Shown: piece after piece, positions 29,388-38,674 of the stretch | How the letters are laid out: each line of letters opens with the position of its first letter | Numbering within the stretch: the stretch's first letter is position 1 | Source: Bacillota bacterium | Lineage (GTDB): Bacteria > Bacillota > Clostridia > Peptostreptococcales > Anaerovoracaceae | Assembly: GCA_021769295.1 (NCBI GenBank) | Contig: JAETTD010000009.1 | Coordinates: 1-64,000, forward strand | Length of the DNA stretch: 64,000 nt | Direction: 5' to 3' | Notes under the pieces: model-generated | The model's input: the letters and a program-made list of their open reading frames with translations, nothing else | Told to the model about the DNA's origin: nothing | Database searches by the model: none | Translations under genes and position numbers: made by a program

Positions 29388-30728
29388 ATGGACAACATCT
29401 TTGCATTTGTGCCCCTTATTACACTGATATTGCTGGCACTTTTTACAAAGAACATGGCAGTTTCAATGGTAACGGCCGTGTTTTTCGCTATGCTGTTTTT
29501 GCACAAGGGTAACATCCTTAGCGGGACAATAGAAGCATTTTATGACACCCTGTCTGACTCGTCATTTCAGTTCTGCCTGATTCTGATAGTTCTGTTCGGA
29601 GGAATTATCGAACTGTTTCAGCAGTCAGGCGCTCTCCAGGGATTCGGAAATCTCATATCCAAATATGCCAAGGGGCAGAAAAAAGTCATGATTCTGGCAT
29701 GGTTCATGTCGGCTATCATGTTCGTTGATGAATACCTGAACTCAATTACGGTCACATTTTCAATGAGAAATATAACGGACCAGAATGGTATTCCAAGGGA
29801 GCACCTGGCATTTCAGGCTCACACCATGGCATGCTGCCTTTGTGCCGCAGTCCCTTTTACCAGCTGGATAGGCTTCTCCCTGAGTCTGGTCAAAGACTAT
29901 GGCATGGGATTTGAAGAGTATGTTAAATCTATTCCTTTTATGTTCTATCCTCTTTTCATGATGCTTATTGCTCTGCTGGTTGCGGCAGGGATAGTGCCCA
30001 AACTGGGTCATCTGCGAAAAGCCTACAGGCGTATTGAAGAGGGCGGGCCGGCCTTTCTGGATGAGGGCGCTGAAAATCTCGTGGACATCGGTTCCGTTGA
30101 AGATGTAACGCCAAGTCCGGCAATAAACGCTCTGCTTCCCATAGCTGTTCTGGTGGCAGGCGTTCTGATATTTGATAATGATTTGATACACGGACTGGTG
30201 CTTGCGCTGGCATGTCAGCTGATACTGTACATTCCGCAGAAGATAATGACAATTCCGGAGTTTTTTGAAACGTTTTTTAACGGGGCAAAAGGCATGACGA
30301 ACATAGGAATAATTGTTTTCCTCGGCTTTACGTTAAGTACGGCAAATGAACAGCTTGGTTTCTTTGATATAGTTATCGGAGGCGTAGGCGGTTCTGTCCC
30401 GCCGGTGCTGATACCGATAATTGCCTTTCTTCTTGTGGCCTTCTGTGTGTTTGCAGTCGGCGGATGCTGGGTAGTAATGCTTATCACCATGCCGGTATTT
30501 GTGCCGCTGGCAATGACAGCGGGAGCTTCTATTCCGCTGACGGTCGCTGCGGTAATGAGCGGAATATGTCTTGGCTACAGCCTTTGCTTCTACGCAGACA
30601 CGGTTTTCATGTGCACTGCGGGAACCAAGGTTCCAAACATAACCATAATCAAGACCATACTTCCGTATGCAGCCATTGCCGGGGTTTTGTCCTGCGTCGG
30701 ATACGCTGTCTGCGGGCTGGTGATGTGA
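29388..30728 (+). CDS. NhaC-type Na+/H+ antiporter family protein
   Basis: Multi-TM, family-typical sequence (DEYLNSITVTFSMRNITDQNGIPREHLAFQAHTMACC). Confidence 0.85.
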   Translation: MDNIFAFVPLITLILLALFTKNMAVSMVTAVFFAMLFLHKGNILSGTIEAFYDTLSDSSFQFCLILIVLFGGIIELFQQSGALQGFGNLISKYAKGQKKVMILAWFMSAIMFVDEYLNSITVTFSMRNITDQNGIPREHLAFQAHTMACCLCAAVPFTSWIGFSLSLVKDYGMGFEEYVKSIPFMFYPLFMMLIALLVAAGIVPKLGHLRKAYRRIEEGGPAFLDEGAENLVDIGSVEDVTPSPAINALLPIAVLVAGVLIFDNDLIHGLVLALACQLILYIPQKIMTIPEFFETFFNGAKGMTNIGIIVFLGFTLSTANEQLGFFDIVIGGVGGSVPPVLIPIIAFLLVAFCVFAVGGCWVVMLITMPVFVPLAMTAGASIPLTVAAVMSGICLGYSLCFYADTVFMCTAGTKVPNITIIKTILPYAAIAGVLSCVGYAVCGLVM

Positions 30729-30732
30729 GTTT

Positions 30733-30759
30733 GTCAAGAGAAAAACCCCTGCGGTTGCA
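30733..30759. repeat. Left copy of 27-bp direct repeat bounding accessory island
   Basis: GTCAAGAGAAAAACCCCTGCGGTTGCA. Confidence 0.6.
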
Positions 30760-30776
30760 AAGCAACTTTAGGGGTT

Positions 30777-31019
30777 TCATAGTCTCAAGTTGTTCAAATA
30801 ATAGCTCATATACCCGCTCTCCCTCCCGAAACTGCCCAGTTTTTGCTCATCCTCATTCGCAAAAACCTGTCCGTTTTCCTGCCGAGCAAAGTCGGGTGCC
30901 AAGAGGTAAGCCCCTGTGGAAACCCCGGACAACAAAACAGTCGGTATGCTGCCCTCTCCGGGAGCATACCGCCGTTTGTTGTTATCCGGCCCTCCTCTTT
31001 CTTCGTTTCGTGAATTATA
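30777..31019 (-). pseudogene. Start-less ~80-codon open frame, probable remnant of a mobile-element gene
   Basis: Frame reads ...NNKRRYAPGEGSIPTVLLSGVSTGAYLLAPDFARQENGQVFANEDEQKLGSFGRESGYMSYYLNNLRL*. Confidence 0.4.
30925..30989. repeat. Long imperfect hairpin
   Basis: CCGGACAACAAAACAGTCGGTATGCTGCC...GGAGCATACCGCCGTTTGTTGTTATCCGG. Confidence 0.7.
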
Positions 31020-31109
31020 CTACAGTTCTGCTTCAGTTTATACTCCTCGGTGGCAGAATCCATTTTATTCTTTACTAAAAAGCGTCCTGTTCTATCAAAT
31101 CAGCAATTT

Positions 31110-31313
31110 TTAAGAATACATTTCTACATCTGCGACAAACAGCAGATGCAGTATTGCGCCTATTGTCAAGAATAGTCCCATTAAAGTGTACATAACGTTT
31201 GCTGCAATACGTTCTTTTCCTAACAGCCCCGTTATTCCCAAATACAGAAAAACAAATCCGAAGGTGTAGGGGGCTAAAACTCTTGTCAGAATTTTCAATC
31301 CAAACTGGCTCAT
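31110..31313 (-). CDS. Small two/three-TM membrane protein
   Basis: MSQFGLKILTRVLAPYTFGFVFLYLGITG...; RBS ggaggt just downstream of the preceding stop. Confidence 0.6.
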   Translation of the reverse strand: MSQFGLKILTRVLAPYTFGFVFLYLGITGLLGKERIAANVMYTLMGLFLTIGAILHLLFVADVEMYS

Positions 31314-31327
31314 ATTTACCTCCTCAA

Positions 31328-31924
31328 TCAATTTGTTCCTTTAAAGGTGAGCGTGGCCTTGTAGCCGATTCCCTGAACCCATCTTCCGCCTTGATGTTTA
31401 TAGATTGCCCATTTGTCACATACAAGAGAAACTTTTGTGTATGCATATCCTTTGTAGGCTTGATATGTACAGTAGGCCGATAATCCGAATAACGCCCAGT
31501 TAAGTCCAGGGATTACATTAGATCCGAGTTTCGCTACAATTAACGAAACTGCTTTTTCTTTTGCCTTCTTCGTTAAAACAGCAGATGCTGCCGAGGCTCC
31601 AAGCCCGGGAAGCCCTAAGGCTGCATTATTTAAATTAAACGATTTTGACAACACCGTTTCAAGCTTATGATTTTTAGGTCTTGCAGTCATAGTCGGATCT
31701 GCAACAACGGGAAATACACTGTCATCATTGAAATAAACAGTTTGAATTAATACATTTCCATTTACTTTATAACTTGTTTCTATTTTTTTACCATTAGCAT
31801 CCTTTGCCCATGCAGGTTCGATTACGGCAACAATATCTAAAAGCTCTTTCCCTGTTTCTGTATCAATATACATATTATTCTTATCAACTATATATATATC
31901 CTTTTTCTGCATTTTTTGTTCCAT
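31328..31924 (-). CDS. C-terminal part of split secreted protein
   Basis: Contains YIVDKNNMYIDTETGKELLDIVAVIEPAWAKDANG...FPVVADPT; continues upstream ORF in another frame. Confidence 0.6.
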   Translation of the reverse strand: MEQKMQKKDIYIVDKNNMYIDTETGKELLDIVAVIEPAWAKDANGKKIETSYKVNGNVLIQTVYFNDDSVFPVVADPTMTARPKNHKLETVLSKSFNLNNAALGLPGLGASAASAVLTKKAKEKAVSLIVAKLGSNVIPGLNWALFGLSAYCTYQAYKGYAYTKVSLVCDKWAIYKHQGGRWVQGIGYKATLTFKGTN

Positions 31925-32438
31925 AATATTCCTCAGAGGTCATTAATCCATATCCTGCCGGAAGATTATAATCAAATTCATATTCTTTAGAAGCCTTTTC
32001 ATCTTTTATGACAATCATACTTCTTATCCCCTCAATAGTCAAGCCGCATTGTTCCTTACGGATGGCCTGCACCACAACGGATACATCCTCTTCCCCATTA
32101 TAAATGACAGTCCCTTTTTCAGTTACCTCAGCGTTAGCGTTCTTGATGTCTTTTGGTAGTCCAATCGAAAACCTTGTTCCGGCAAAGGTTTCTAAATCGA
32201 TTGCCCCAGAGCCGTTTTGCGGGATACCCAAGTTTACTGCCTCTCCTTTAACAGTTAAGTTTATTCCGCAAGAGTCAATATCGGGATTAACCTCTCCTGT
32301 TCCCACAATATTCTCAACTATATCTGCTTGGTGTTCCGTACTCGTTGGATTTTCTTCAATAGCTTCTGCTGCTATCGCTATCCCATTTGACGATAGGACT
32401 ATTGATAAAGTTAAAATACCTGCTAATAATTTTTTCAT
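31884..32438 (-). CDS. N-terminal part of split secreted protein
   Basis: Signal peptide MKKLLAGILTLSIVLSSNGIAIAAEA; ...FDYNLPAGYGLMTSEEYYG, ends at AT tract. Confidence 0.65.
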   Translation of the reverse strand: MKKLLAGILTLSIVLSSNGIAIAAEAIEENPTSTEHQADIVENIVGTGEVNPDIDSCGINLTVKGEAVNLGIPQNGSGAIDLETFAGTRFSIGLPKDIKNANAEVTEKGTVIYNGEEDVSVVVQAIRKEQCGLTIEGIRSMIVIKDEKASKEYEFDYNLPAGYGLMTSEEYYGTKNAEKGYIYS

Positions 32439-32463
32439 ATTGCCACACCTTTTCTTTTTTAAT

Positions 32464-32883
32464 TCATCTGTAAATTATGGTTCTACTATACTTTGTTACA
32501 GTCTCCTTATCATTACTGCCATAAGCTGTGCAAATCGCCTTTGCTCTGTACTTATAACCTTTTGCTACTGTCCGTGTTTTCGATATTGATGCAGACACTG
32601 TTTCTCCGGAATATACCCAGTCAGCTATAGTTATCCATCTTCCATTTTTATACTGTTGCAAATACAGCTGTACTGATGTTTCGGTTGTTTTCCCGATTTT
32701 TCCAGTTATCCTTCCTGACACTTTGACAGAACTGCCCGAAAGAGAAATTGCTGCTGATGCTGACATATAATTTTTTGCCATGGGTTCAAATTTTTCTTCT
32801 ATCTTAACTGCTCCGTATACAGTTGTAACAGAAAATAATATGATGACGCACACGCTCACCCACAGCTTTTTATGTTTTCTCAT
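32464..32883 (-). CDS. Small secreted beta-rich protein
   Basis: Signal peptide; VQLYLQQYKNGRWITIADW...GYKYRAKAICTAYG, resembles ORF at 55130. Confidence 0.6.
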   Translation of the reverse strand: MRKHKKLWVSVCVIILFSVTTVYGAVKIEEKFEPMAKNYMSASAAISLSGSSVKVSGRITGKIGKTTETSVQLYLQQYKNGRWITIADWVYSGETVSASISKTRTVAKGYKYRAKAICTAYGSNDKETVTKYSRTIIYR

Positions 32884-33021
32884 ATTTTTTAACTCCCCTT
32901 TCTTAAAATATTGTCATACATAATAACTTGACTATATATCGTTTCGGGACATGCAAGTTAAAATTTTATTTGCAGCTACATATGTGATATAATGAACTTA
33001 ATTTGCAAAACAGGAGGGGTC

Positions 33022-33564
33022 ATGTTAACTTTATACTTAACACTTATTGACGCAGAAGAAGACAAAATAAAATTTATAAAGCTATACGAACAGTATCGCC
33101 ACCTGATGTTCTATATTGCGCAGAAAATTCTTCATGACGAACACTTGTCAGAAGATGCCGTTCAGGAGTCATTTCTTCGTATAGCAAAAAACTTCCATAA
33201 AATCGGACAGATTCTATGCCCTGAAACGAGAAATTTTACAGTTATTATTACCAGAAATGTAGCTATTACCATGATTAATCATTCCAATAGTAATGCGACG
33301 ACAGACTTTTATGTTGAAAGCGCTCTCACAAATCCTTCGGAAGACGTATTTGAAGCTGTATCCAATAAACTCCTGACGGAAAGCATATTGAAGCTGCCGG
33401 AAATATATCGCGATTCTCTTTATCTTTACCATCTCTATGGGTATACTTTTAACGAAATTTCAAATTTATTGTCCATATCGGTTGAAAGCGCAAAAAAAAG
33501 AGTGCAGCGTGCCAGGCGTATATTAAAAGATCTACTGGAAAAGGAAGGTTATCGTCATGAATAA
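33022..33564 (+). CDS. ECF-type RNA polymerase sigma factor
   Basis: Region 2 HDEHLSEDAVQESFLRI and region 4 YGYTFNEISNLLSISVESAKKRVQRARRIL; RBS aggagggg. Confidence 0.88.
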   Translation: MLTLYLTLIDAEEDKIKFIKLYEQYRHLMFYIAQKILHDEHLSEDAVQESFLRIAKNFHKIGQILCPETRNFTVIITRNVAITMINHSNSNATTDFYVESALTNPSEDVFEAVSNKLLTESILKLPEIYRDSLYLYHLYGYTFNEISNLLSISVESAKKRVQRARRILKDLLEKEGYRHE

Positions 33565-34225
33565 AAATTTGGATATTTCTCTTAAATGCGCTCTTGAAAA
33601 AGAGTTTTCCTGGATAAATGACTTTGAAAATCCTTATGCAGGCTATGCCTTTTCATCTCAATTTAAATCCAATATGGAATCAATTATTCCACGAGCCGGA
33701 TTTACCTATGTCAGCATTGGAAACAAGAGGATCCGAAAGGCTCTGTTAGCTGCGCTGATCGCACTGCTGGCAATTGCCATTACGGGCTGTGCCTTTACCG
33801 TACACTATGTTGTGGAATGGAACGAAAAGCAAAATGACGCACAAGGGACTTTAGATGTTTCCTTTGAACTTAGCGGAGAGTCTCCGTCAGCTCCAAGGGA
33901 TATGTTTCTCCCAAGTACGCCGCAGGGATACGTTATTACAGATCAATATAGTGATGATTTTTCTTATACAATTACCTATTCTAATCCCCAGGGACACGAA
34001 ATTCTCTGTTCTATCAGCAACGACATAGAAAACATGAGTATCAGCCTCGATAATGAAGGTGCCTCTTTTGAGAAAACCACAATAAACGGGCAAAAAGGCT
34101 ACGCCTATTCCAAGGATGGCATCAATGCGCTTTTCTGGGCAGACAGCATATATTTTTATGAGCTACAGGGAAACTGCGAAATGGATACTTTACTCACAAT
34201 GGCCGGGAGCATGGCCGGCATTTGA
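33557..34225 (+). CDS. DUF4367-like membrane protein, putative anti-sigma factor
   Basis: Single TM, overlaps sigma gene by 8 nt, C-terminal DUF4367-like domain. Confidence 0.72.
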   Translation: MNKNLDISLKCALEKEFSWINDFENPYAGYAFSSQFKSNMESIIPRAGFTYVSIGNKRIRKALLAALIALLAIAITGCAFTVHYVVEWNEKQNDAQGTLDVSFELSGESPSAPRDMFLPSTPQGYVITDQYSDDFSYTITYSNPQGHEILCSISNDIENMSISLDNEGASFEKTTINGQKGYAYSKDGINALFWADSIYFYELQGNCEMDTLLTMAGSMAGI

Positions 34226-34241
34226 CACAGAGCCTATATAA

Positions 34242-34279
34242 GTCAAAAGAAAAACCCCTGCGGTTGCAGGGGTTTTAAG
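34242..34279 (+). terminator. Intrinsic terminator; includes right copy of 27-bp repeat (34242-34268)
   Basis: GTCAAAAGAAAAACCCCTGCGGTTGCAGGGGTTTT. Confidence 0.8.
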
Positions 34280-34389
34280 TCTTTGTTGGATGAGCCTTGC
34301 GTCGTAGATTTCTGCCAATCGCTTTGCTCTTGGGAAATCCTGACGAAAGACGTTCCATCGATTTTCTTCGAAAATCGGGATACGGCTTT

Positions 34390-34785
34390 TTATCTCTTCG
34401 AGAACTGGCTTGCTCTTCTTGCTTTCTTTAAGCCGTATTTCTTTCTTTCTTTCATTCTGGAATCTCTTGTTAAGAATCCTGCTGCCTTCAGAGGCGCTCT
34501 GTAGCTTTCCTTATCAGCTACGCAAAGAGCTCTTGAGATGCCGTGTCTGAGCGCACCTGCCTGACCTGTAAATCCGCCGCCGTAAACTGTTGCCACAACG
34601 TCAAATTTGCCTTCGCAACCTGCGATTTCGAAAGGTCTTCTAACCTCTCTCTTAACGATTTCCATTCCGAAGTAATCTTCTAAATCTTTCTTGTTGACAG
34701 TAATTTTTCCAGTTCCGGGAATCAGTCTAACTCTAGCAACTGAACTTTTTCTTCTGCCTGTTCCTTGATATTGAATCTTTGCCAT
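34390..34785 (-). CDS. rpsI: 30S ribosomal protein S9
   Basis: [16 protein letters not shown]...[21 protein letters not shown]. Confidence 0.98.
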   Translation of the reverse strand: MAKIQYQGTGRRKSSVARVRLIPGTGKITVNKKDLEDYFGMEIVKREVRRPFEIAGCEGKFDVVATVYGGGFTGQAGALRHGISRALCVADKESYRAPLKAAGFLTRDSRMKERKKYGLKKARRASQFSKR

Positions 34786-34802
34786 TGTCTATCTCCCCTT
34801 TC

Positions 34803-35231
34803 CTAGAATTCCCAAGTTTCCGGTTTCTGTGCAGCATGAGCGTGCTCAGGACCTGCATAAACCTTTAACTTCTTAAGCATCTGTCTTCCAAGTTTTCCGT
34901 CAGGAAGCATGCCTTTTACGGCGTGTCTGATGATTTCGTCAGGCTTCTTTGCCTGCAACTTTTCAAAAGTAGTTTCTCTGAGACCACCCGGATATCCGGT
35001 ATGTCTCTTGTAGATCTTCTCTTTTCTCTTCTTACCTGTTACTTCTACCTTTTCAGCGTTGATAACGATTACATAATCGCCGCAGTCAACGTGAGGAGTG
35101 TAAATAGGTTTCTTTTTGCCTCTCAAAATGGAAGCAACTTCGGAAGCCATTCTTCCGAGGGTCTTGCCTTCTGCATCTACAACGTACCATTTACGTTCTA
35201 CTTCTGCAGGCTTAGCAATAAATGATTTCAT
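34803..35231 (-). CDS. rplM: 50S ribosomal protein L13
   Basis: [21 protein letters not shown]. Confidence 0.98.
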   Translation of the reverse strand: MKSFIAKPAEVERKWYVVDAEGKTLGRMASEVASILRGKKKPIYTPHVDCGDYVIVINAEKVEVTGKKRKEKIYKRHTGYPGGLRETTFEKLQAKKPDEIIRHAVKGMLPDGKLGRQMLKKLKVYAGPEHAHAAQKPETWEF

Positions 35232-35465
35232 TTTTCTTTTCCTTTCTACCTACTGGGTTTGAACGTGAACCGCCTGCGGTCTTATGGTTCAAACTTTTTC
35301 GGCTTTGTCTACTTGGATTTTGCCGTCTTGCGGTCCGCCAAAATCGTTTTCGATATACTAAAACTTTTTAGTTTTGGGGCTTACGGACGGATTCCCATCC
35401 TGCTCCCATACGCATAAACATGCTTTTATATTATATATTCTATGTGTTGGAAAATCAATAGTTTT

Positions 35466-36821
35466 TTAACGAGTATCAGGCTTTTTTGGTAAAATTTTGT
35501 TCAAACGGCATGCTTCGTTAATAAGTTTTTTCCTGTCATTAGGAAATCTGCCCTCTATGACTTCCTCAAGAAGCATCGCAAGAACTTTTCCGATTTCCTT
35601 CCCCTGCGTAAAGCCAATGGTTATCAAGTCATTTCCGTCAATCGCCAAGTCCCTGAGGGAAAAACATTCTTCTTTTTCAATTATTTCCTTTGCTATCGAT
35701 TCGAGCTCGTCATAATAGCGCTGTCTACTGCGGTATTCGGGGCTTTGAGCCAAATTATCCGCCCTTTTGAGCTGCAAAAGGTCAAAAAACATTTCCGGGG
35801 AAATCTTGTTCATCACACGCTTGACTGCCTTTTCGGAAAGCTCGATTTGCAAATCATGCAGTCTGACCAGCTCCGTGACTTTTTGCTTTGTGTCATTATC
35901 AAACTTCAATCTGCTCATAATTTTTTCGGTAAGCTCGGCGCTTATGGAGGCATGTCCGAAAAAATGTCCCACGCCTTCATTGTCTAAACTAAAGCACTTA
36001 GGTTTGCCTATGTCATGAAAAAGCGCCGCAAGCCGCAGAACCGGTGTTGCGTCAACTGCTCCCACAGCTACGGCAGAGTGAGTCAAAACGTCATATACGT
36101 GATGAGGATTGCATTGGCGAAAGCCTTTCATATAAAGAATTTCGGGAATAACCGCACCGATTATGTCGGCGTTTTCAACAATACATTTTTCTGCATGTCG
36201 GCCGCAAAGGAGCTTTACAAGCTCATCTCTGACCCTTTCTGCGCTTATTTCCTGCAAAAGCTTTTTATTATCTTCCATGGCCCATAAAGTTTTTTCTTCT
36301 ATTTCAAAACCCGTGACAGAAGCAAAGCGGAGCGCCCTCATTATCCTCAAAGCGTCCTCCTTAAATCTCCGGTCGGGATTACCCACGCATCTGATTACGC
36401 CTGCTTCAATATCTTCTGTCCCTCCGAAATAGTCCACTATGCCGGCACCCGGGGCGAAAGCCACAGCATTCATCGTAAAATCACGCCTTGCCACATCCTC
36501 CCGCAGGCTCCTCGTAAAGCGTATGCTGCCGGGATGACGGCAGTCAAAGTATTGTCCCTCAACTCTGTAAGTGGTTATTTCTATAGGCATATCGTCTATT
36601 ATAACCGTGACGGTGCCATGCTTTATACCTGTCTCTATAACTTTATATGAAGAAAACACACTCTCCGTTTCCCGGGGCAAAGCCGATGTTGTCACGTCGT
36701 AGTCCGAAGGAAATTTTCCCATGAGGCAGTCTCTGATACAGCCTCCCACGGCATAGGCTTCAAACCCTGCTTCTCCAAGAAGCGTCAGCGCCTTATTCAC
36801 TTGGCTCGGAAGCTTAATCAT
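35466..36821 (-). CDS. cca: CCA tRNA nucleotidyltransferase
   Basis: AYAVGGCIRDCLMGKFPSDYDVTT; HD motif. Confidence 0.95.
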   Translation of the reverse strand: MIKLPSQVNKALTLLGEAGFEAYAVGGCIRDCLMGKFPSDYDVTTSALPRETESVFSSYKVIETGIKHGTVTVIIDDMPIEITTYRVEGQYFDCRHPGSIRFTRSLREDVARRDFTMNAVAFAPGAGIVDYFGGTEDIEAGVIRCVGNPDRRFKEDALRIMRALRFASVTGFEIEEKTLWAMEDNKKLLQEISAERVRDELVKLLCGRHAEKCIVENADIIGAVIPEILYMKGFRQCNPHHVYDVLTHSAVAVGAVDATPVLRLAALFHDIGKPKCFSLDNEGVGHFFGHASISAELTEKIMSRLKFDNDTKQKVTELVRLHDLQIELSEKAVKRVMNKISPEMFFDLLQLKRADNLAQSPEYRSRQRYYDELESIAKEIIEKEECFSLRDLAIDGNDLITIGFTQGKEIGKVLAMLLEEVIEGRFPNDRKKLINEACRLNKILPKKPDTR

Positions 36822-36939
36822 CTCTTGTCCCTCCCATGTCTACAGTTTACCCTACTTCTTGCCTCAATTCAATCCCGCCTTGCATTTACTCTTTTTTACC
36901 TTTATAATAATTTCATTGACTATCAAGGAGATGCGGGAT

Positions 36940-37809
36940 ATGAAATCATATGCAAAAATTATTTTTTCAATGTTGGCTTGGGGAACCTTGCCCGTATTTG
37001 TAAGCAAAATTCCCTTTAGCAGCGCCGAAATCGTAATGTGGAGAATCATTTTCGGCTCGCTGTTTTTGACCGCCGTATTTATGATTACCAAGAGCAAAGA
37101 AACCGATACATCGTGTAAGAAACCTATTCTCCGCCTGATTATTACGGGCATTCTCATGGGTGCAAACTGGGTTGCTCTTTTCGAATCCTACAGGTGTATA
37201 GATGTCAGCATTGCCACATTGGTATATTACATGGCTCCCGTAATAGTAATGGTCGTCTCCGTGTTCCTTTTCAAAGAACACGCCGGCTTTATCAAGATAT
37301 GCGGCATGGCTGCGGCTTTAGCGGGCATGTTTATAGTAACCGGAGTAAACGTAGGGGGAAGCGAGCCTGTAAGGGGTCTTATTTTGAGCACCGCCTCGGC
37401 AATATTATATGCTTCCGTCACTTTAATGAATAAATGTATCAAGGGGCTTTCGGGCTTGGAAATGACCTTGATTCAGCTCATAGGAGCGGCCGTTGTCGTA
37501 ATTCCTTATGCAATAATATCTCATGACGGGCCTTGGCTTAACCTGTTTTCGGAGGCCGGGCTTTACACCGTTATCATAGGGTTCGTACATACAGGCATTG
37601 CCCTTTTCTTCTTCTTCTCCGCCATACAGGAGCTTCCTGCCCAAAGCGTGGCTCTGTGCAGTTACATAGACCCGGCATCGGCTTTGTTTTTTGCTGCCGT
37701 TTTCTTGGGCGAATCCTTATCACCATTTCAAATATTCGGAGCCTTTCTGATTTTGGGCGGAGCCGCCGCAGGGGAGCTGTGGGGTAACAAGCTGCGAAAT
37801 TCTCATTAA
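36940..37809 (+). CDS. EamA/DMT family transporter
   Basis: Ten-TM EamA pattern; RBS aaggag before ATG. Confidence 0.88.
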   Translation: MKSYAKIIFSMLAWGTLPVFVSKIPFSSAEIVMWRIIFGSLFLTAVFMITKSKETDTSCKKPILRLIITGILMGANWVALFESYRCIDVSIATLVYYMAPVIVMVVSVFLFKEHAGFIKICGMAAALAGMFIVTGVNVGGSEPVRGLILSTASAILYASVTLMNKCIKGLSGLEMTLIQLIGAAVVVIPYAIISHDGPWLNLFSEAGLYTVIIGFVHTGIALFFFFSAIQELPAQSVALCSYIDPASALFFAAVFLGESLSPFQIFGAFLILGGAAAGELWGNKLRNSH

Positions 37810-37814
37810 ATATA

Positions 37815-37857
37815 TATAAAAACAGAGAGGCAAAAAATTTTGCCTCTCGTTTTTTTA
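37815..37857 (+). terminator. Intrinsic terminator
   Basis: ACAGAGAGGCAAAAAATTTTGCCTCTCGTTTTTTT. Confidence 0.8.
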
Positions 37858-37879
37858 ATATATTCATATGAAGAAGTTT

Positions 37880-38674
37880 TTATACCAGCATCATTCTGTC
37901 ATTGGCAAATTCTTCACCTGTGGAAATCTCAAATTTCTTGAGCAAATCCGAAACCTTAAGGTTTGATTTTTCTTCTCCGGAAACATCGTATATAATCTTT
38001 CCGTTCATCATCATAATCAAACGGTTTCCGTATTTTATGGCATCTTTCATATTGTGAGTTACCATTATGGCCGTAAGCTTATTTTCTTTTATAAGCTCGT
38101 CTGTCATGGCAAGTACCTTGGCTGCCGTCTTAGGGTCAAGGGCAGCAGTATGCTCATCAAGGAGCAGAAGGTCCGGCTTTTGAATCGTTGCCATAAGCAA
38201 GGTGAGCGCCTGACGCTGTCCGCCTGACAGCAGCGAAACCTTGGTCTGAAGTCTGTCCTCAAGGCCCAGATCAAAAGGCGCAAGCAGCTTCTTGTAAAGC
38301 TCCCTTTCCTCTTTGGTCACTCCCCATTTAAGGCCTCTCTTTTTTCCTCTTCTCATCGCTATAGCCAGATTTTCCTCTATCCACATATCGCCGGCTGTGC
38401 CCTTCATAGGATCTTGGAAAACTCTTCCGATTCGCTTTGCTCTTATGTGTTCGGGCTGGTTTGTTACGTTTTCCCCGCCTATTTTAATCAAACCGCTGTC
38501 AAGAGGAAATGCCCCTGAAATCATATTGAGCATGGTGGATTTGCCTGCGCCGTTTCCGCCTATTACCGTAATAAAGTCGCCGTCCTGAACATTCAGGTTC
38601 ACTCCTTGCAGCGCAACCTTTTCATTGGCAGATCCTCTGTTAAATGTTTTGCATACATCTTTAAGCACCAACAT
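37880..38674 (-). CDS. ABC transporter ATP-binding protein (TrpXYZ-type putative aromatic amino acid system)
   Basis: GGNGAGKST, LSGGQRQAL, LLDEH. Confidence 0.9.
   Translation of the reverse strand: MLVLKDVCKTFNRGSANEKVALQGVNLNVQDGDFITVIGGNGAGKSTMLNMISGAFPLDSGLIKIGGENVTNQPEHIRAKRIGRVFQDPMKGTAGDMWIEENLAIAMRRGKKRGLKWGVTKEERELYKKLLAPFDLGLEDRLQTKVSLLSGGQRQALTLLMATIQKPDLLLLDEHTAALDPKTAAKVLAMTDELIKENKLTAIMVTHNMKDAIKYGNRLIMMMNGKIIYDVSGEEKSNLKVSDLLKKFEISTGEEFANDRMMLV

Noticed and set aside
30806-31063. 85-aa minus-strand ORF in the track (MDSATEEYKLKQN...)
   Set aside because: A different overlapping frame (30777-31019) has better protein-like composition and a clean C-terminus; the 85-aa frame looks incidental.
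34349-34367. CGATTTTCTTCGAAAATCG as rpsI terminator
   Set aside because: Good stem but no T run on the rpsI strand; not supported.
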